From NCBI GenBank assembly GCA_046309355.1, contig JBKCPL010000054.1:1-47444 (forward strand): a DNA stretch of 47,444 nt, written 5' to 3'. Below are positions 34,293-44,002 of the stretch, in pieces. Origin of the DNA: CAYSBE01 sp046309355 (GTDB taxonomy: Bacteria; Bacteroidota; Bacteroidia; UKL13-3). Position numbers and translations under genes: made by a program. The first letter of the stretch is position 1; every line of letters starts with the position of its first letter. The notes below the pieces were generated by a model. The model had not been told where the DNA came from. It made no database searches and saw nothing but the letters and a program-made list of their open reading frames with translations.

Positions 34293-34892
34293 ATGAAGCT
34301 GCAAAACGACTTTTATTTACGTGCTGATGTAGTGCAGGTTGCGCAGGATTTACTGGGTAAATTGTTGATAACAAAGCTAAACGGTGTATACACATCGGGT
34401 ATAATTACCGAAACCGAGGCCTATGCCGGTATAACAGACAAAGCCAGCCATGCTTACGGTAATAGACGTACACAAAGAACTCTTACGCTTTATAAAACGG
34501 GCGGTGTGGCATACGTATATCTATGTTACGGAATTCATCACTTGTTTAATGTGGTAACCCATGTTGAAAACACACCTCATGCTGTACTCATCCGATCGGT
34601 TGAGCCGGTAGATGGAGTTAGCAATATGCAGAAAAGAAGAAAGATGACCCGATTAAATCAGCTGACCACTGGACCGGGCAAATTATCGCAAGCATTGGGT
34701 ATAACCACACGTTTGGATGGGAAAAGTTTACTGAAAGATTCTATCTGGATAGAAGACAACGGCTATAAGGTAAAGCCAGGTACAATAAAATCTGCTACCC
34801 GTATCGGGGTTGACTATGCAGGCAGTGATGCTCTTTTGCCCTACAGATTTTATATACAGGACTCGAAGTTCGTTAGTGTTTATTCACTTTAG
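34293..34892 (+). CDS. 3-methyladenine DNA glycosylase (AAG/Mpg family)
   Basis: It removes alkylated bases such as 3-methyladenine and hypoxanthine from DNA, opening base-excision repair. The start is taken as ATG at 34293 (MKLQNDFYLRADVVQVA), giving 199 residues; an in-frame TTG at 34281 adds four. The family core is clear: AQDLLGKLLIT near residue 16, ITETEAYAG with the catalytic Glu near residue 39, and YLCYGIHHLFNVVTH near residue 75. Residues GPGKLSQALGIT near residue 128 also match. The end overlaps the convergent thioesterase gene by 4 bases. Confidence 0.94.
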   Translation: MKLQNDFYLRADVVQVAQDLLGKLLITKLNGVYTSGIITETEAYAGITDKASHAYGNRRTQRTLTLYKTGGVAYVYLCYGIHHLFNVVTHVENTPHAVLIRSVEPVDGVSNMQKRRKMTRLNQLTTGPGKLSQALGITTRLDGKSLLKDSIWIEDNGYKVKPGTIKSATRIGVDYAGSDALLPYRFYIQDSKFVSVYSL

Positions 34893-35407
34893 TCACGTGT
34901 AAATAAAGCTTTGAGTTCGGTAGCTTCATCGGGTTTCATTTTCCCGGCCAATATTAACCGAAGTTGTCTACGTCTAAGTGCTCCATCAAAGCGTTTAACC
35001 TCTTCTTCTGTTTCGGGCTTTAATGCGGGCACTGCAACCGGTGAACCATTGCGGTCAAGTGCTACGAATGTGTAATAGGCTTCGTTACTTTTAAACTTTT
35101 CGCCACTTGGAATATTTTCGGCCCATACGCTAATGTGCACTTCCATGGATGAATTAAATGCCCGGCTAATTTCGGCTTGCAGAGTAACTACATCGCCCAG
35201 CTTGATGCATTTTCCAAAACTTACACTGTCAACTGATGCTGTAACTACCGTTTTACCTGAATGCTTTTGTGCGGCTATTGCAGCAACAATATCCATCCAA
35301 TGAAGCATGCGCCCACCCATAAGGTTATTCAGGGTATTGGTATCGTTGGGCAGTACCATTTCGTTCATAACGGTACGTGAATCGGATGTTTTTTTACTGA
35401 TTTCCAT
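34889..35407 (-). CDS. Acyl-CoA thioesterase, hotdog fold
   Basis: It hydrolyses acyl-CoA thioesters in the cytoplasm, with a YciA/BACH-like sequence. The start is taken as ATG at 35407 (MEISKKTSDS), giving 172 residues; an upstream start at 35431 would add eight. The hotdog-fold signature is visible as NDTNTLNNLMGGRMLHWMD near residue 22, followed by VVTASVDSVSFGKCIKLGDVV near residue 53, where the Asp of SVDSV is the likely catalytic residue. The last 30 residues are a charged helix not needed for the fold. Substrate chain length is unknown. Confidence 0.9.
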   Translation of the reverse strand: MEISKKTSDSRTVMNEMVLPNDTNTLNNLMGGRMLHWMDIVAAIAAQKHSGKTVVTASVDSVSFGKCIKLGDVVTLQAEISRAFNSSMEVHISVWAENIPSGEKFKSNEAYYTFVALDRNGSPVAVPALKPETEEEVKRFDGALRRRQLRLILAGKMKPDEATELKALFTRD

Positions 35408-35457
35408 GTACGTGAGTTTTATGTGTGGCAAATGTAGGGAAAGAAATGAATACGGCT

Positions 35458-35496
35458 AAAAAAGGGAACGCCCCGGCCTGCGGCCGGGGCGTTCCC
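35458..35496 (-). terminator. GC-rich terminator of the giant surface-protein gene
   Basis: A perfect 15-bp stem (35464-35478 with 35482-35496) encloses a 3-base loop. It is about 87% GC in an otherwise AT-rich region. On the minus strand it runs into six T residues. It lies about 27 bases beyond the stop at 35523. Confidence 0.85.
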
Positions 35497-35522
35497 AATA
35501 TGCTAACAAAATATCGATGCTA

Positions 35523-38500
35523 TTATTTGCGATGTATTATAGTACGGGTGGATATTTCTTCTCCCACCTGTACTTTAACCATGTACGCAGACGATACACC
35601 TGCGAAGTCAGCTGCATCAATTATCAGGGCGTGATCACCTGACTGCAGTAAACCTTTGTTGTATTCGGCTACTTTACGACCTACCAGATCGAATACCGTA
35701 ATGCTAACCGTATTTGCCTTATCTAAGCTTAGGTTAACAGCTGTGGTTTGTGCAAACGGATTAGGCGAAATATTCATTCCGTATTTCTCGCCTAGAACAT
35801 CTGCAACACTCACCTTCGATGAAACCGTTGTCGTAGCAGGTGTGCTTATACATCCATTGGCATCAGTGGCCTGCACAGTTACTGTATAAGAACCACGACT
35901 AGCATACGTGTGTTCACGCGTGGTAAGCGTACCGTTAACTGTAGATGAGTTATCGCCAAAGTTCCATGAATAGATAACTCCCGGAGTAGCTGGTACAGGA
36001 ATTACCGTAAATGAGTACTTACCCTGGAATGCATCAATTTCAGTTGAGTTAAGCGCAAGATTAGGTGCACGCGTTGCACGAATAGTACGTGTGGTTACAT
36101 GCTTACAACCCAGGTTGGTAGTTACAGTAAGCTTAACTACTATAGCACTATCGGCTGCAGTATACGTGTAGGATGGGCTTACTGAACTTGATGTGCCGGT
36201 GCCATCACCAAAGTTCCACAAGTAGGTAAGGGTTTGACCTGCAGGTGCATCAGATACGTTGGTAAATTGAACCGGAGCTCCTGTACAATTCTGAACATTC
36301 ACGTTGAAGGCAGCTGACGGAACCTGATTAATGGTTACATTTTTAGTTAGTGAATCCTTACATCCGTTTACGCTTTCTGTAGCTTTCAGTTTGATACGGT
36401 AGTTACCAATAACACCATATACTTTAAGCGGGTTGGCATCGGTTACAATTCCGGTGTTGTCATCAAAATCCCATTCAAATGAAACATTCGATAAACCACC
36501 CGCAAACGTGGTTGTATTGGTAAGTCCAAGTGTATCGAACTGGCACAGATTGCTTAGATTAAAGTTTACTCGTGGCCTGTCGTAAACGGTTACTGTTTTA
36601 GTTGCAGAATCCACGCAGCCAAAGTTGGTTGTTACTTTTAATTTAACCGTGAAGTTACCGTTACTGTTATAGAAGAAATCAGGTGTATTCGACAACGCTG
36701 TTTGACCATTGCCAAAATCCCACTCACTTCCGTAAGTATTGTTTGTTTTAGAAGTAAGAATAAACGATGCGTTAGTTAGCGGTGCTTTAGTTCCCAAACA
36801 ATGAGCTGACGTACTGAAGTCAGCAACGGGACGTGGGAAGGTATAAACCTGACGCGATGTTGAATTCGAGCATCCATCTGTATTGGTTGATGTAAGCTTA
36901 ACAGTATATGTTGTGTCTGCTGTTAAAAAGCTATACAACGCGTTGGCAGTATTTTGTGAAGACTCTACTGTATTGCCTAAAATAAACTCCCAAAGATTTG
37001 ACGTAGCACCTACTGATGTATTGGTAAATGCAGTAGCCGTGCCAGAGCATACTAGTCCGTTACTGAATGATACGTTAGGAGCAGGTTTAACTGTAATCAC
37101 CTTACTGAATGAAGCAGTAATACCGGCATTGTTGCGAATAGTCATGGTAACAGTATACGTACCGCCTGCCTGGTATATGTTAGAGGCACTGCGTGTAGTA
37201 GCAGTATTGCCGTCTCCGAAATCCCACAGGTAAGTAAATGGCTCGGTAGATGGAGCACCTGTACTTGTGTTGGCAAACGATATGGTTTGCAAAGCACATA
37301 CATCGTTAGCACTAATAAAGGATGCAGTAGGAGTTGAGCTTATTCTAAGTACGCGTGTCATTACCGAATCACAATTAGAAGGCAGTAAACGGTATACAAC
37401 ACGTATTGTATAAGTACTATCTCCATTGGCTGTGCTAGGTGTAATTACATATGAACCATTCGTAGTGCCCGATGGTGTATTAAATACGGCACTTGCCGGT
37501 GAAGATCCGGTTGAGGTAAGTGCAGATACAGATGCGATGGTCCATCTTGAACCGTATTGTGCATTGGTAAATCCTGATGGAGGAGTAAAGTTGTAGGTTA
37601 ACACATTTCCGGGAACTGCTCCATCCGGATTACTAAATGTACCTGCACCAAAATTACCTTGGAATGGTGTACCTGCGGTAATAAATGGTCCACCTGAGAA
37701 TCGAGGAATGTATACTTTAACTGTATCGTTCATCAAGAAACCGCAAGAAGATAAATTATTGTTAAAATAGGCTCTTAACCAAAGTGAATCGGCAGCTCCG
37801 GGCAATGCTGTCATTTTAATGGTTCCGTCATTTCCGGTATATGTAGTCGTGTAGTCATCGTTAGTAAACACATTTATCATCTTATACGTGTAGTTGCGAT
37901 TTGTACCCGACATAAATAACGACACTGAATCATACGCACAGAATGTGCCCGGATTAGGAGTGATAGGTAGGTTTGGCACATCATCAAAAATAACGATACT
38001 ATCGAGTACAATATTGTTGCCACCACGTGAAGCAGCCTCAATTCCGACACGCAGGCCATTTAGCCCAACGAAGTTCGACAAGCATACATCAAACTGAGTG
38101 TAGCCAGGGAAAGCAAGAGATGTATTTACACGCTGTATTGTTCTCAGAGGGAATGACCACGATCCACCACCTGCAGTTACCCTTACATTTAGTGAATCGC
38201 GAAGAGTTGGCTGATCCGAATTTTGTGAAATCCACATACGAAGTGTAGGTACTCGCATTTCAGTAAAGTCCAAACAAGGAGATACCAAACGTGATGTTGT
38301 ACCTGTCGGCAGCGTTTGAGCAGGGAATAAGGCTGAGCGTATACCTGTCATCGAACTAAGAATCGGAAGGTTAGGAGAACCAAATGCGTTCAGATCCCAT
38401 CCGCCAACTCCCGATACTTGTTCAACAACCCATCCCTGGGTATTGGGTAAGTCGAAGCCGTACGTTACAGGGAAAATACTGAATATAGTTGAGATGGGGC

Positions 38501-41500
38501 GTCTACCTGTAGCCGGTGACGATACCGATGATATGAAGGTTCCGTCATACAATACATACCTGTAAGTAAGCGATGTGTTGGGCGACTGTGAAGGTATAGT
38601 AAAGATGCGGTTAAGGCCTTGTATACTTGTAGGTGCAGTAACTGCAATTTCAGCTCCACCATTTACTGTATAGTATAAGGTATCACTGATTGTAAAAACT
38701 GAACGCTCTATAACTCGGAACGTTACATCATAAGGTCCATTACTGCAATTAGAAGCCGGTGTCAAATCGTATACAACGGGAGCAACAGAATCAGCATACG
38801 AACCAAAAAATTCATTAACCCCCATACTTGGCAAGAAATTGCTGCGAAGAACTCCACGAATATCTCTTGGCACATTAAAGTTGGCCTGTGCTGCTCCAAA
38901 AATAGCATGCGGTGTGCCATCAGGAATAATCAAATTCGTATCGCTTACAAACGGAACAACAAAATTTACTGAGAATGTATCTTGTAAATTTATTGTACGT
39001 GCCTGAGCAAGTGTAGTTATAAATGAAGGCGCAGTAGTAGCATTGAATGCTCCAAGTCTGTTCGCAGCATTCGTAGCACCTGCAAAGTAATTATTGTTAT
39101 CAATACGGCTAAATATTTGTGAATTGGCTCCAATAACAGTTGTATAAGCGTTAGCCGATCCGGATGCAGCACCTAATGTATTTTGGAATATGTTATTCTG
39201 AGAAGTTATTCCTCCGCGAATGCCGGCACCGAACATCACACAAGCTGAAGTGGCATTATTTACAAGTGTATTGCCCGATAACCAGATAGAGTTGTACAAT
39301 AACTCAGCACCATAGTTGTTCAGGGTTCCTGTAGCGTCTAGTAGAATACCAATAACATTATTAACGTTAACAGTAGTAGTAGATGCTGTTCCGCTTGATT
39401 GAATACGTGATATGGCATTATTATGGAAACGTAGATTGCGGTTTTCAGCATTACCAAGACTAACGCGTATACCGTATGCCGCACCACCTGCAGTTACGGA
39501 GTTACGAATATTATATATACTGTTGCGTGAAATGGTGATACCTGAGTCAACTGATAAAGTGCCTGATACATTTGACAATTCAATACCTGAATAGGTATTA
39601 AAGCTACCAAATAGCATGTTACGCACCACATTGCTATCAATCAAACTACCACCTTGTGCACTCATAAAGATACCTGATGCACTGGCAACACCTCCTATAT
39701 AATCCGTGTTGGTCGATCCACCAGGAGCTGTGTTACCGCCTATAATATTGCGAACTAGTGCATTACCTCTGTCTTGCTGACCGGCAGTAGCCGATGCTCC
39801 ACGCAGGTAAATACCGTAGCGTACTGCTCCGATATAGTTGTTTTCGAATCTGTTATTGTTGTTTCCACCCAATGTTGGGTTTACAGGTGTGGCGGTAATG
39901 CCTCCCATGTAAATACCTGCAAAGCTATTAATAGCCGATGTAGTGGACTGGCCAATGATATTACAGTTGCGTATGGTCACTCCTTGTACAGGCTCATTCA
40001 ACGAAGTAAGATCGATTACTTTTACAGTATTGTTAGTTATGTTAGATGGGATTAAGAAAGTAAGATTTCTTGAGTCTGTATTGTTATTAGAACCATCAAT
40101 GGTAAAGTATGAACCTCCCATAAAGCGGAACAGACTGGCATTGTTACCAAGCAAAGTTGGTGCTGCTGCAAGACTTAATGTAATGGTGTCATTTCTGCCG
40201 GTTCCGGGTCTTAACCGAATAATACGGTTGGCATTCATGCGGGGATAATCCATCAAAGGAGTAATTAATGTATCACCTTCTCCCAAGTAACCATTCACAA
40301 TTCGCAATTCGATAGGTTGGTTGCCTGCAAATCCGTCTACCCCATTAGCATTAATATATTTAATGGCTTGGTTGATGGTAGCAAATGAACCAACAGTAGG
40401 TAAAGAGATAAGCGGAGGATTTTGTGTTCCATTAATCAGATACACCGCACCGCCTTGAAGAGGGGCAAATATCTGTGTAAACTGCACAGCTCCGACACAT
40501 GTTGCGCCTGAAGGTCGAGGGGTACCATATATGTCACGTGGTACCGCTGCCAATGGGAACGCACTGTTGAATATAGCCCCGGCAAATGCCAAATCTACAT
40601 TAGGTGTAGAGTCATTTAAGTAAGTAGGTGCATAACTAAATGAACCAATATCGTTTACTGTAAATGCCCTCCAACTTGCTATTGAAGGATACGTTGTACT
40701 GGCATTATTTGATCCACCGATATTATTGGTAGAATTAGGTGCTGTTACGCCATACGCATTGTAAGCTATATTCCCAAAAGGAAGTGCAAATGGGTTAACA
40801 TTTGCAATCACATTAATGGCAAAAGCGTTGCCAGACAAGCCTATGTTGCGTCCCAGTGAATTGGTAAAAATGTTATTTCTTACATCTAATCCGCCCTGAA
40901 CCGTTGAGTTCACGAATAAGCAGCTGGATGAACTGTTGCTGCTTAGTGAAGTACCCGACATATTTATTGTATTGTTGTATATAAAGCATGCCAGATTATT
41001 CACTGTAGCTGTAGCCTCCACAAAAATAGCAGCAGGGTTAGCCGTTGAGCCGGCTGTACCGCCACCTGTACTGCGAATTTTAGCTAACGAATTATTTAAG
41101 ATGTTAATGAACCTGAAATTCTGATTTCCGAGATTTATACGAATACCGTACATGGATTGACCTGACGTGGTAACCAGATTATAGATAAAGTTATTTCGTA
41201 TGGTAATGGCTGAATCTTGTCCATTTTCACTAAAGGCCTCCAAACGAATACCTGCAAATAGGTTAGATTGATTTGTAGAAGCAATTGTATTGCGTATGGT
41301 ATTGCTGTCTATAGAACTCATGACAACCGATTTGAGCATCACACCCGACTGTTCTGCCTGAGTGGTGGTGTTGCCCCCAATATATGTTGTAGGTAAAGTT
41401 CCTCCGGGTGCAATATCTCCACCAATAATGTTACTGCGAATATCCCATATAGCATTTTGTTCACCGGGAAGATTAGCTCCTCTTACAAAAATACCGTTTC

Positions 41501-43916
41501 GTACAGCTTCAATTATATTGTTTTCGATAATATAGTTATTGCTATTACCAACGGGAGCACTTGCGTTACTGACGCCTGCAGGTAAATATGCGCCATGGTA
41601 AATGCCAGCGAATGTATTTATAGCTGAGGTAGTTGAGTTACCCCGAATAATGCAATTCCTAATTTGAATGTTTGTAGTAGCAGCTGTATCTGTTGTAGTA
41701 GCAGCTATTACTCTGAAAAATATGTTGCTACCAAATGCAGATGACAAGCCAAAAGTCAAATTACGCTGACCGGGTAGGCCAGATCCATTGATTTGAAAAT
41801 GACGCGCCCCAAGCAAACGCAGAGTTGATGTGTAATTGGGATGCGTAAGTGCTGGTGTGCTAATAGTGTCATTGTAAGTAGGCGCAATAGTTAATATAAC
41901 AGGACGACTAGCATTTGCGCCCGGGAAATTGGTCACTGCAGGTATAAATGCACTTTCTTTAGGATATCCGGGCTCAATTTGCAAGGTTACATTTCCGGTA
42001 CCTGTTACACCAGCGTTATTTAAGTAATGTATGGCATCAGCAACCGTTCCAAATGATCCATTACCACCCGGCCCCACAGGCCAGCTGTTTACTCCGTTTA
42101 TAGCGTAGGTGCGGCTTCCAACCAATGGATGGTAAGCCAACGCACTATTACCTGTAAACTGATACGCTCCTCGTGACGGGGTGCTGGTTCTTGCTACTCC
42201 ATTAATATCAAACGGTACAAATACATTTAACCCGGTATTGTCTAAAGTAGAACCCATACCGTTACTAATAGTTAATGTAGAGTCATCGCCTGTAACAAAT
42301 GGTGGAATAGTCATTACATCATTCGTTGATCCGCTAGACTGGGCCCATTCAGCAAGGGTGAAGCGGTTGCGTGTAAGCCAGTAGCCAACTGAAGAGTAGC
42401 CTCCTCTGCTATCATTGAGGTAAAATGCGTTGTAGCCAATTCCGGAAAACGGATTGGTGGTTCCGGTAAGTATTATTCCATACGTAAATGTAGGATTACC
42501 TGTAGCGTTAATTTGGCGACCGCCTCGGTTAGCAAATATGTTATTAAACAAAGTTATACCACCGTTTACAGTATTTGAAATTCCTAAACATGCTGTTATA
42601 CCTGCTCCGGGTAATGTATCGTTGCTCAGGTATACAGAATTGTGAAGAATAGAATATCCTGCATTTACAGAATTATCTTCGATGAGAATACCCGTAGTGT
42701 AGTTGAATGTTGTAATGGTACCTGTACCTGATGTGGCTCCGATATCACCTATCGTGTTGTTTGTTATGCTAATTCCCATAGGCAGCGTGTGTGCGCCTAA
42801 ATTGGCACGAATACCGTAAATACCGTTACCCGCTGCTGTTGTGTATAAATTATAGATTTTGTTCCCGTTTATATTAACAATACTGTCTAACGATAAAGTA
42901 CCGGATTGAGCTGATAACTCTATCGCCCTAAAACCACCAAACGATGGCATGCTATTGCGAATGGTATTTCCTTGTATAAGGCAATTGGCCTGCGATGCAA
43001 GCAAGATGCCTGCTGCATTAGCCACACCGCCTATAAACGTTGTTGGTTGTGACCCGTTAGGTGCGATTGTACCCCCTATAATATTATTACGGACGATTAA
43101 ATTATTGTCATGACTATTCGCGGTGAGTCCTATACCACGAGCAAAAACACCGTGACGTACTGCTTGTATAAGGTTATTTTCAATAGTAATGTTTTGGCTA
43201 CGTCTAAGAGGTGCTGAAGGAGTTGTGGTACCGCCTATATAAAATCCTGCATACGTATTAACAGCATTCACCGTACTATTCCCATTTATTACACAATTGC
43301 GTATAGCAATATTCTGACATCCGTTTTGAGAAAAACCAGTATACTCTATAACTTTAGACGTAGCTTGTGTAGAACTGGCGTTCATTTGAAAAGTCAGGTT
43401 ACGTTGTCCTGGGGTACCTTCTCCATCAATGGTGATATGACTAACACCATTGAACCTTAACAACGCAACATTGGCTGCCACAGCTCCGGACGTAGTGATG
43501 ATATAATTCGCACCTGGATTTGGCTTGATCACTATAGAACGGCTAGGAGCCATATAGTTGAACCCTCCATTAGTAATATTTCCTATGGCTAAAGGAGCAG
43601 GTTCTATACCTGTGTAGCCCGGAACCAATAATATTGTGATGGTTCCTAATGTAGTTGGATCAACACCATTAACCGTTATTGCATTAAACAATCCTGACGT
43701 ATTAGAGTACGCACCACCGGTATACGTCCCCATGAAATTAATAAACGTGTCTTTAGGTGCTACAACGTCAGCACCAATCCCGTCAATGTAGTAGGTTCGT
43801 CCACCTTCAATCGGGGCTTGCGCATGAATGTTGCCGATGCCTGTAAAAATAATGCCGGCAAAGAGTAGTTTTCGGGCAAGCCCGGATAGAATTGTAAGTT
43901 TAGTTTTCATATACAT
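35523..43916 (-). CDS. Giant T9SS-secreted surface protein with triplicated beta-helix units and six PKD domains
   Basis: This is a 2797-residue secreted protein, probably displayed on the cell surface. The signal peptide covers about residues 1-33 (ending GNIHAQ); an internal ATG two codons in is equally possible. Three tandem units of about 555 residues follow (roughly 35-595, 596-1150 and 1151-1705), each opening with a GGxxYxING-like motif and filled with NNxI-type parallel beta-helix rungs (for example ENNLIQAVRHGVFARG and the matching ENNIIEAVRNGIFVRG). Residues 1706-2199 hold Ig-like and jelly-roll-like segments (GWVVEQVSGVGGWDLNAFG). Six PKD domains of 80-85 residues span 2200-2699 (YLWDFGDGNT-type cores). 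The end is a T9SS type A sorting domain (NISPNPF). The repeated helices suggest adhesion or glycan binding, unproven. Confidence 0.92.
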   Translation of the reverse strand: MYMKTKLTILSGLARKLLFAGIIFTGIGNIHAQAPIEGGRTYYIDGIGADVVAPKDTFINFMGTYTGGAYSNTSGLFNAITVNGVDPTTLGTITILLVPGYTGIEPAPLAIGNITNGGFNYMAPSRSIVIKPNPGANYIITTSGAVAANVALLRFNGVSHITIDGEGTPGQRNLTFQMNASSTQATSKVIEYTGFSQNGCQNIAIRNCVINGNSTVNAVNTYAGFYIGGTTTPSAPLRRSQNITIENNLIQAVRHGVFARGIGLTANSHDNNLIVRNNIIGGTIAPNGSQPTTFIGGVANAAGILLASQANCLIQGNTIRNSMPSFGGFRAIELSAQSGTLSLDSIVNINGNKIYNLYTTAAGNGIYGIRANLGAHTLPMGISITNNTIGDIGATSGTGTITTFNYTTGILIEDNSVNAGYSILHNSVYLSNDTLPGAGITACLGISNTVNGGITLFNNIFANRGGRQINATGNPTFTYGIILTGTTNPFSGIGYNAFYLNDSRGGYSSVGYWLTRNRFTLAEWAQSSGSTNDVMTIPPFVTGDDSTLTISNGMGSTLDNTGLNVFVPFDINGVARTSTPSRGAYQFTGNSALAYHPLVGSRTYAINGVNSWPVGPGGNGSFGTVADAIHYLNNAGVTGTGNVTLQIEPGYPKESAFIPAVTNFPGANASRPVILTIAPTYNDTISTPALTHPNYTSTLRLLGARHFQINGSGLPGQRNLTFGLSSAFGSNIFFRVIAATTTDTAATTNIQIRNCIIRGNSTTSAINTFAGIYHGAYLPAGVSNASAPVGNSNNYIIENNIIEAVRNGIFVRGANLPGEQNAIWDIRSNIIGGDIAPGGTLPTTYIGGNTTTQAEQSGVMLKSVVMSSIDSNTIRNTIASTNQSNLFAGIRLEAFSENGQDSAITIRNNFIYNLVTTSGQSMYGIRINLGNQNFRFINILNNSLAKIRSTGGGTAGSTANPAAIFVEATATVNNLACFIYNNTINMSGTSLSSNSSSSCLFVNSTVQGGLDVRNNIFTNSLGRNIGLSGNAFAINVIANVNPFALPFGNIAYNAYGVTAPNSTNNIGGSNNASTTYPSIASWRAFTVNDIGSFSYAPTYLNDSTPNVDLAFAGAIFNSAFPLAAVPRDIYGTPRPSGATCVGAVQFTQIFAPLQGGAVYLINGTQNPPLISLPTVGSFATINQAIKYINANGVDGFAGNQPIELRIVNGYLGEGDTLITPLMDYPRMNANRIIRLRPGTGRNDTITLSLAAAPTLLGNNASLFRFMGGSYFTIDGSNNNTDSRNLTFLIPSNITNNTVKVIDLTSLNEPVQGVTIRNCNIIGQSTTSAINSFAGIYMGGITATPVNPTLGGNNNNRFENNYIGAVRYGIYLRGASATAGQQDRGNALVRNIIGGNTAPGGSTNTDYIGGVASASGIFMSAQGGSLIDSNVVRNMLFGSFNTYSGIELSNVSGTLSVDSGITISRNSIYNIRNSVTAGGAAYGIRVSLGNAENRNLRFHNNAISRIQSSGTASTTTVNVNNVIGILLDATGTLNNYGAELLYNSIWLSGNTLVNNATSACVMFGAGIRGGITSQNNIFQNTLGAASGSANAYTTVIGANSQIFSRIDNNNYFAGATNAANRLGAFNATTAPSFITTLAQARTINLQDTFSVNFVVPFVSDTNLIIPDGTPHAIFGAAQANFNVPRDIRGVLRSNFLPSMGVNEFFGSYADSVAPVVYDLTPASNCSNGPYDVTFRVIERSVFTISDTLYYTVNGGAEIAVTAPTSIQGLNRIFTIPSQSPNTSLTYRYVLYDGTFISSVSSPATGRRPISTIFSIFPVTYGFDLPNTQGWVVEQVSGVGGWDLNAFGSPNLPILSSMTGIRSALFPAQTLPTGTTSRLVSPCLDFTEMRVPTLRMWISQNSDQPTLRDSLNVRVTAGGGSWSFPLRTIQRVNTSLAFPGYTQFDVCLSNFVGLNGLRVGIEAASRGGNNIVLDSIVIFDDVPNLPITPNPGTFCAYDSVSLFMSGTNRNYTYKMINVFTNDDYTTTYTGNDGTIKMTALPGAADSLWLRAYFNNNLSSCGFLMNDTVKVYIPRFSGGPFITAGTPFQGNFGAGTFSNPDGAVPGNVLTYNFTPPSGFTNAQYGSRWTIASVSALTSTGSSPASAVFNTPSGTTNGSYVITPSTANGDSTYTIRVVYRLLPSNCDSVMTRVLRISSTPTASFISANDVCALQTISFANTSTGAPSTEPFTYLWDFGDGNTATTRSASNIYQAGGTYTVTMTIRNNAGITASFSKVITVKPAPNVSFSNGLVCSGTATAFTNTSVGATSNLWEFILGNTVESSQNTANALYSFLTADTTYTVKLTSTNTDGCSNSTSRQVYTFPRPVADFSTSAHCLGTKAPLTNASFILTSKTNNTYGSEWDFGNGQTALSNTPDFFYNSNGNFTVKLKVTTNFGCVDSATKTVTVYDRPRVNFNLSNLCQFDTLGLTNTTTFAGGLSNVSFEWDFDDNTGIVTDANPLKVYGVIGNYRIKLKATESVNGCKDSLTKNVTINQVPSAAFNVNVQNCTGAPVQFTNVSDAPAGQTLTYLWNFGDGTGTSSSVSPSYTYTAADSAIVVKLTVTTNLGCKHVTTRTIRATRAPNLALNSTEIDAFQGKYSFTVIPVPATPGVIYSWNFGDNSSTVNGTLTTREHTYASRGSYTVTVQATDANGCISTPATTTVSSKVSVADVLGEKYGMNISPNPFAQTTAVNLSLDKANTVSITVFDLVGRKVAEYNKGLLQSGDHALIIDAADFAGVSSAYMVKVQVGEEISTRTIIHRK

Positions 43917-43972
43917 GTTGCTGATTTGTTAATCATATCGAATACCAAAAATTTCAAAAAAAGTTGATAAAA

Positions 43973-43980
43973 CAAAACTA
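43973..43980 (-). promoter_or_regulatory. Possible -7 box for the giant surface-protein gene
   Basis: On the minus strand this reads TAGTTTTG, matching TAnnTTTG, 56 bases before the start. No clear -33 TTTG precedes it, so the call is weak. It would separate the giant gene from the OstA-like gene 86 bases upstream. Confidence 0.35.
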
Positions 43981-44002
43981 TTTGTAAACTTTTTAATGAT
44001 TA

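Noticed and set aside
34200..34304. N-terminal extension of atpD
   Set aside because: The extra 35 residues have no family similarity and overlap the atpD promoter and the opposite gene's start.
35523..43916. Repeats in the giant gene as assembly artefact or CRISPR-like array
   Set aside because: The three units differ at most positions at the protein level and are irregular, with no short identical repeats separated by unique spacers.
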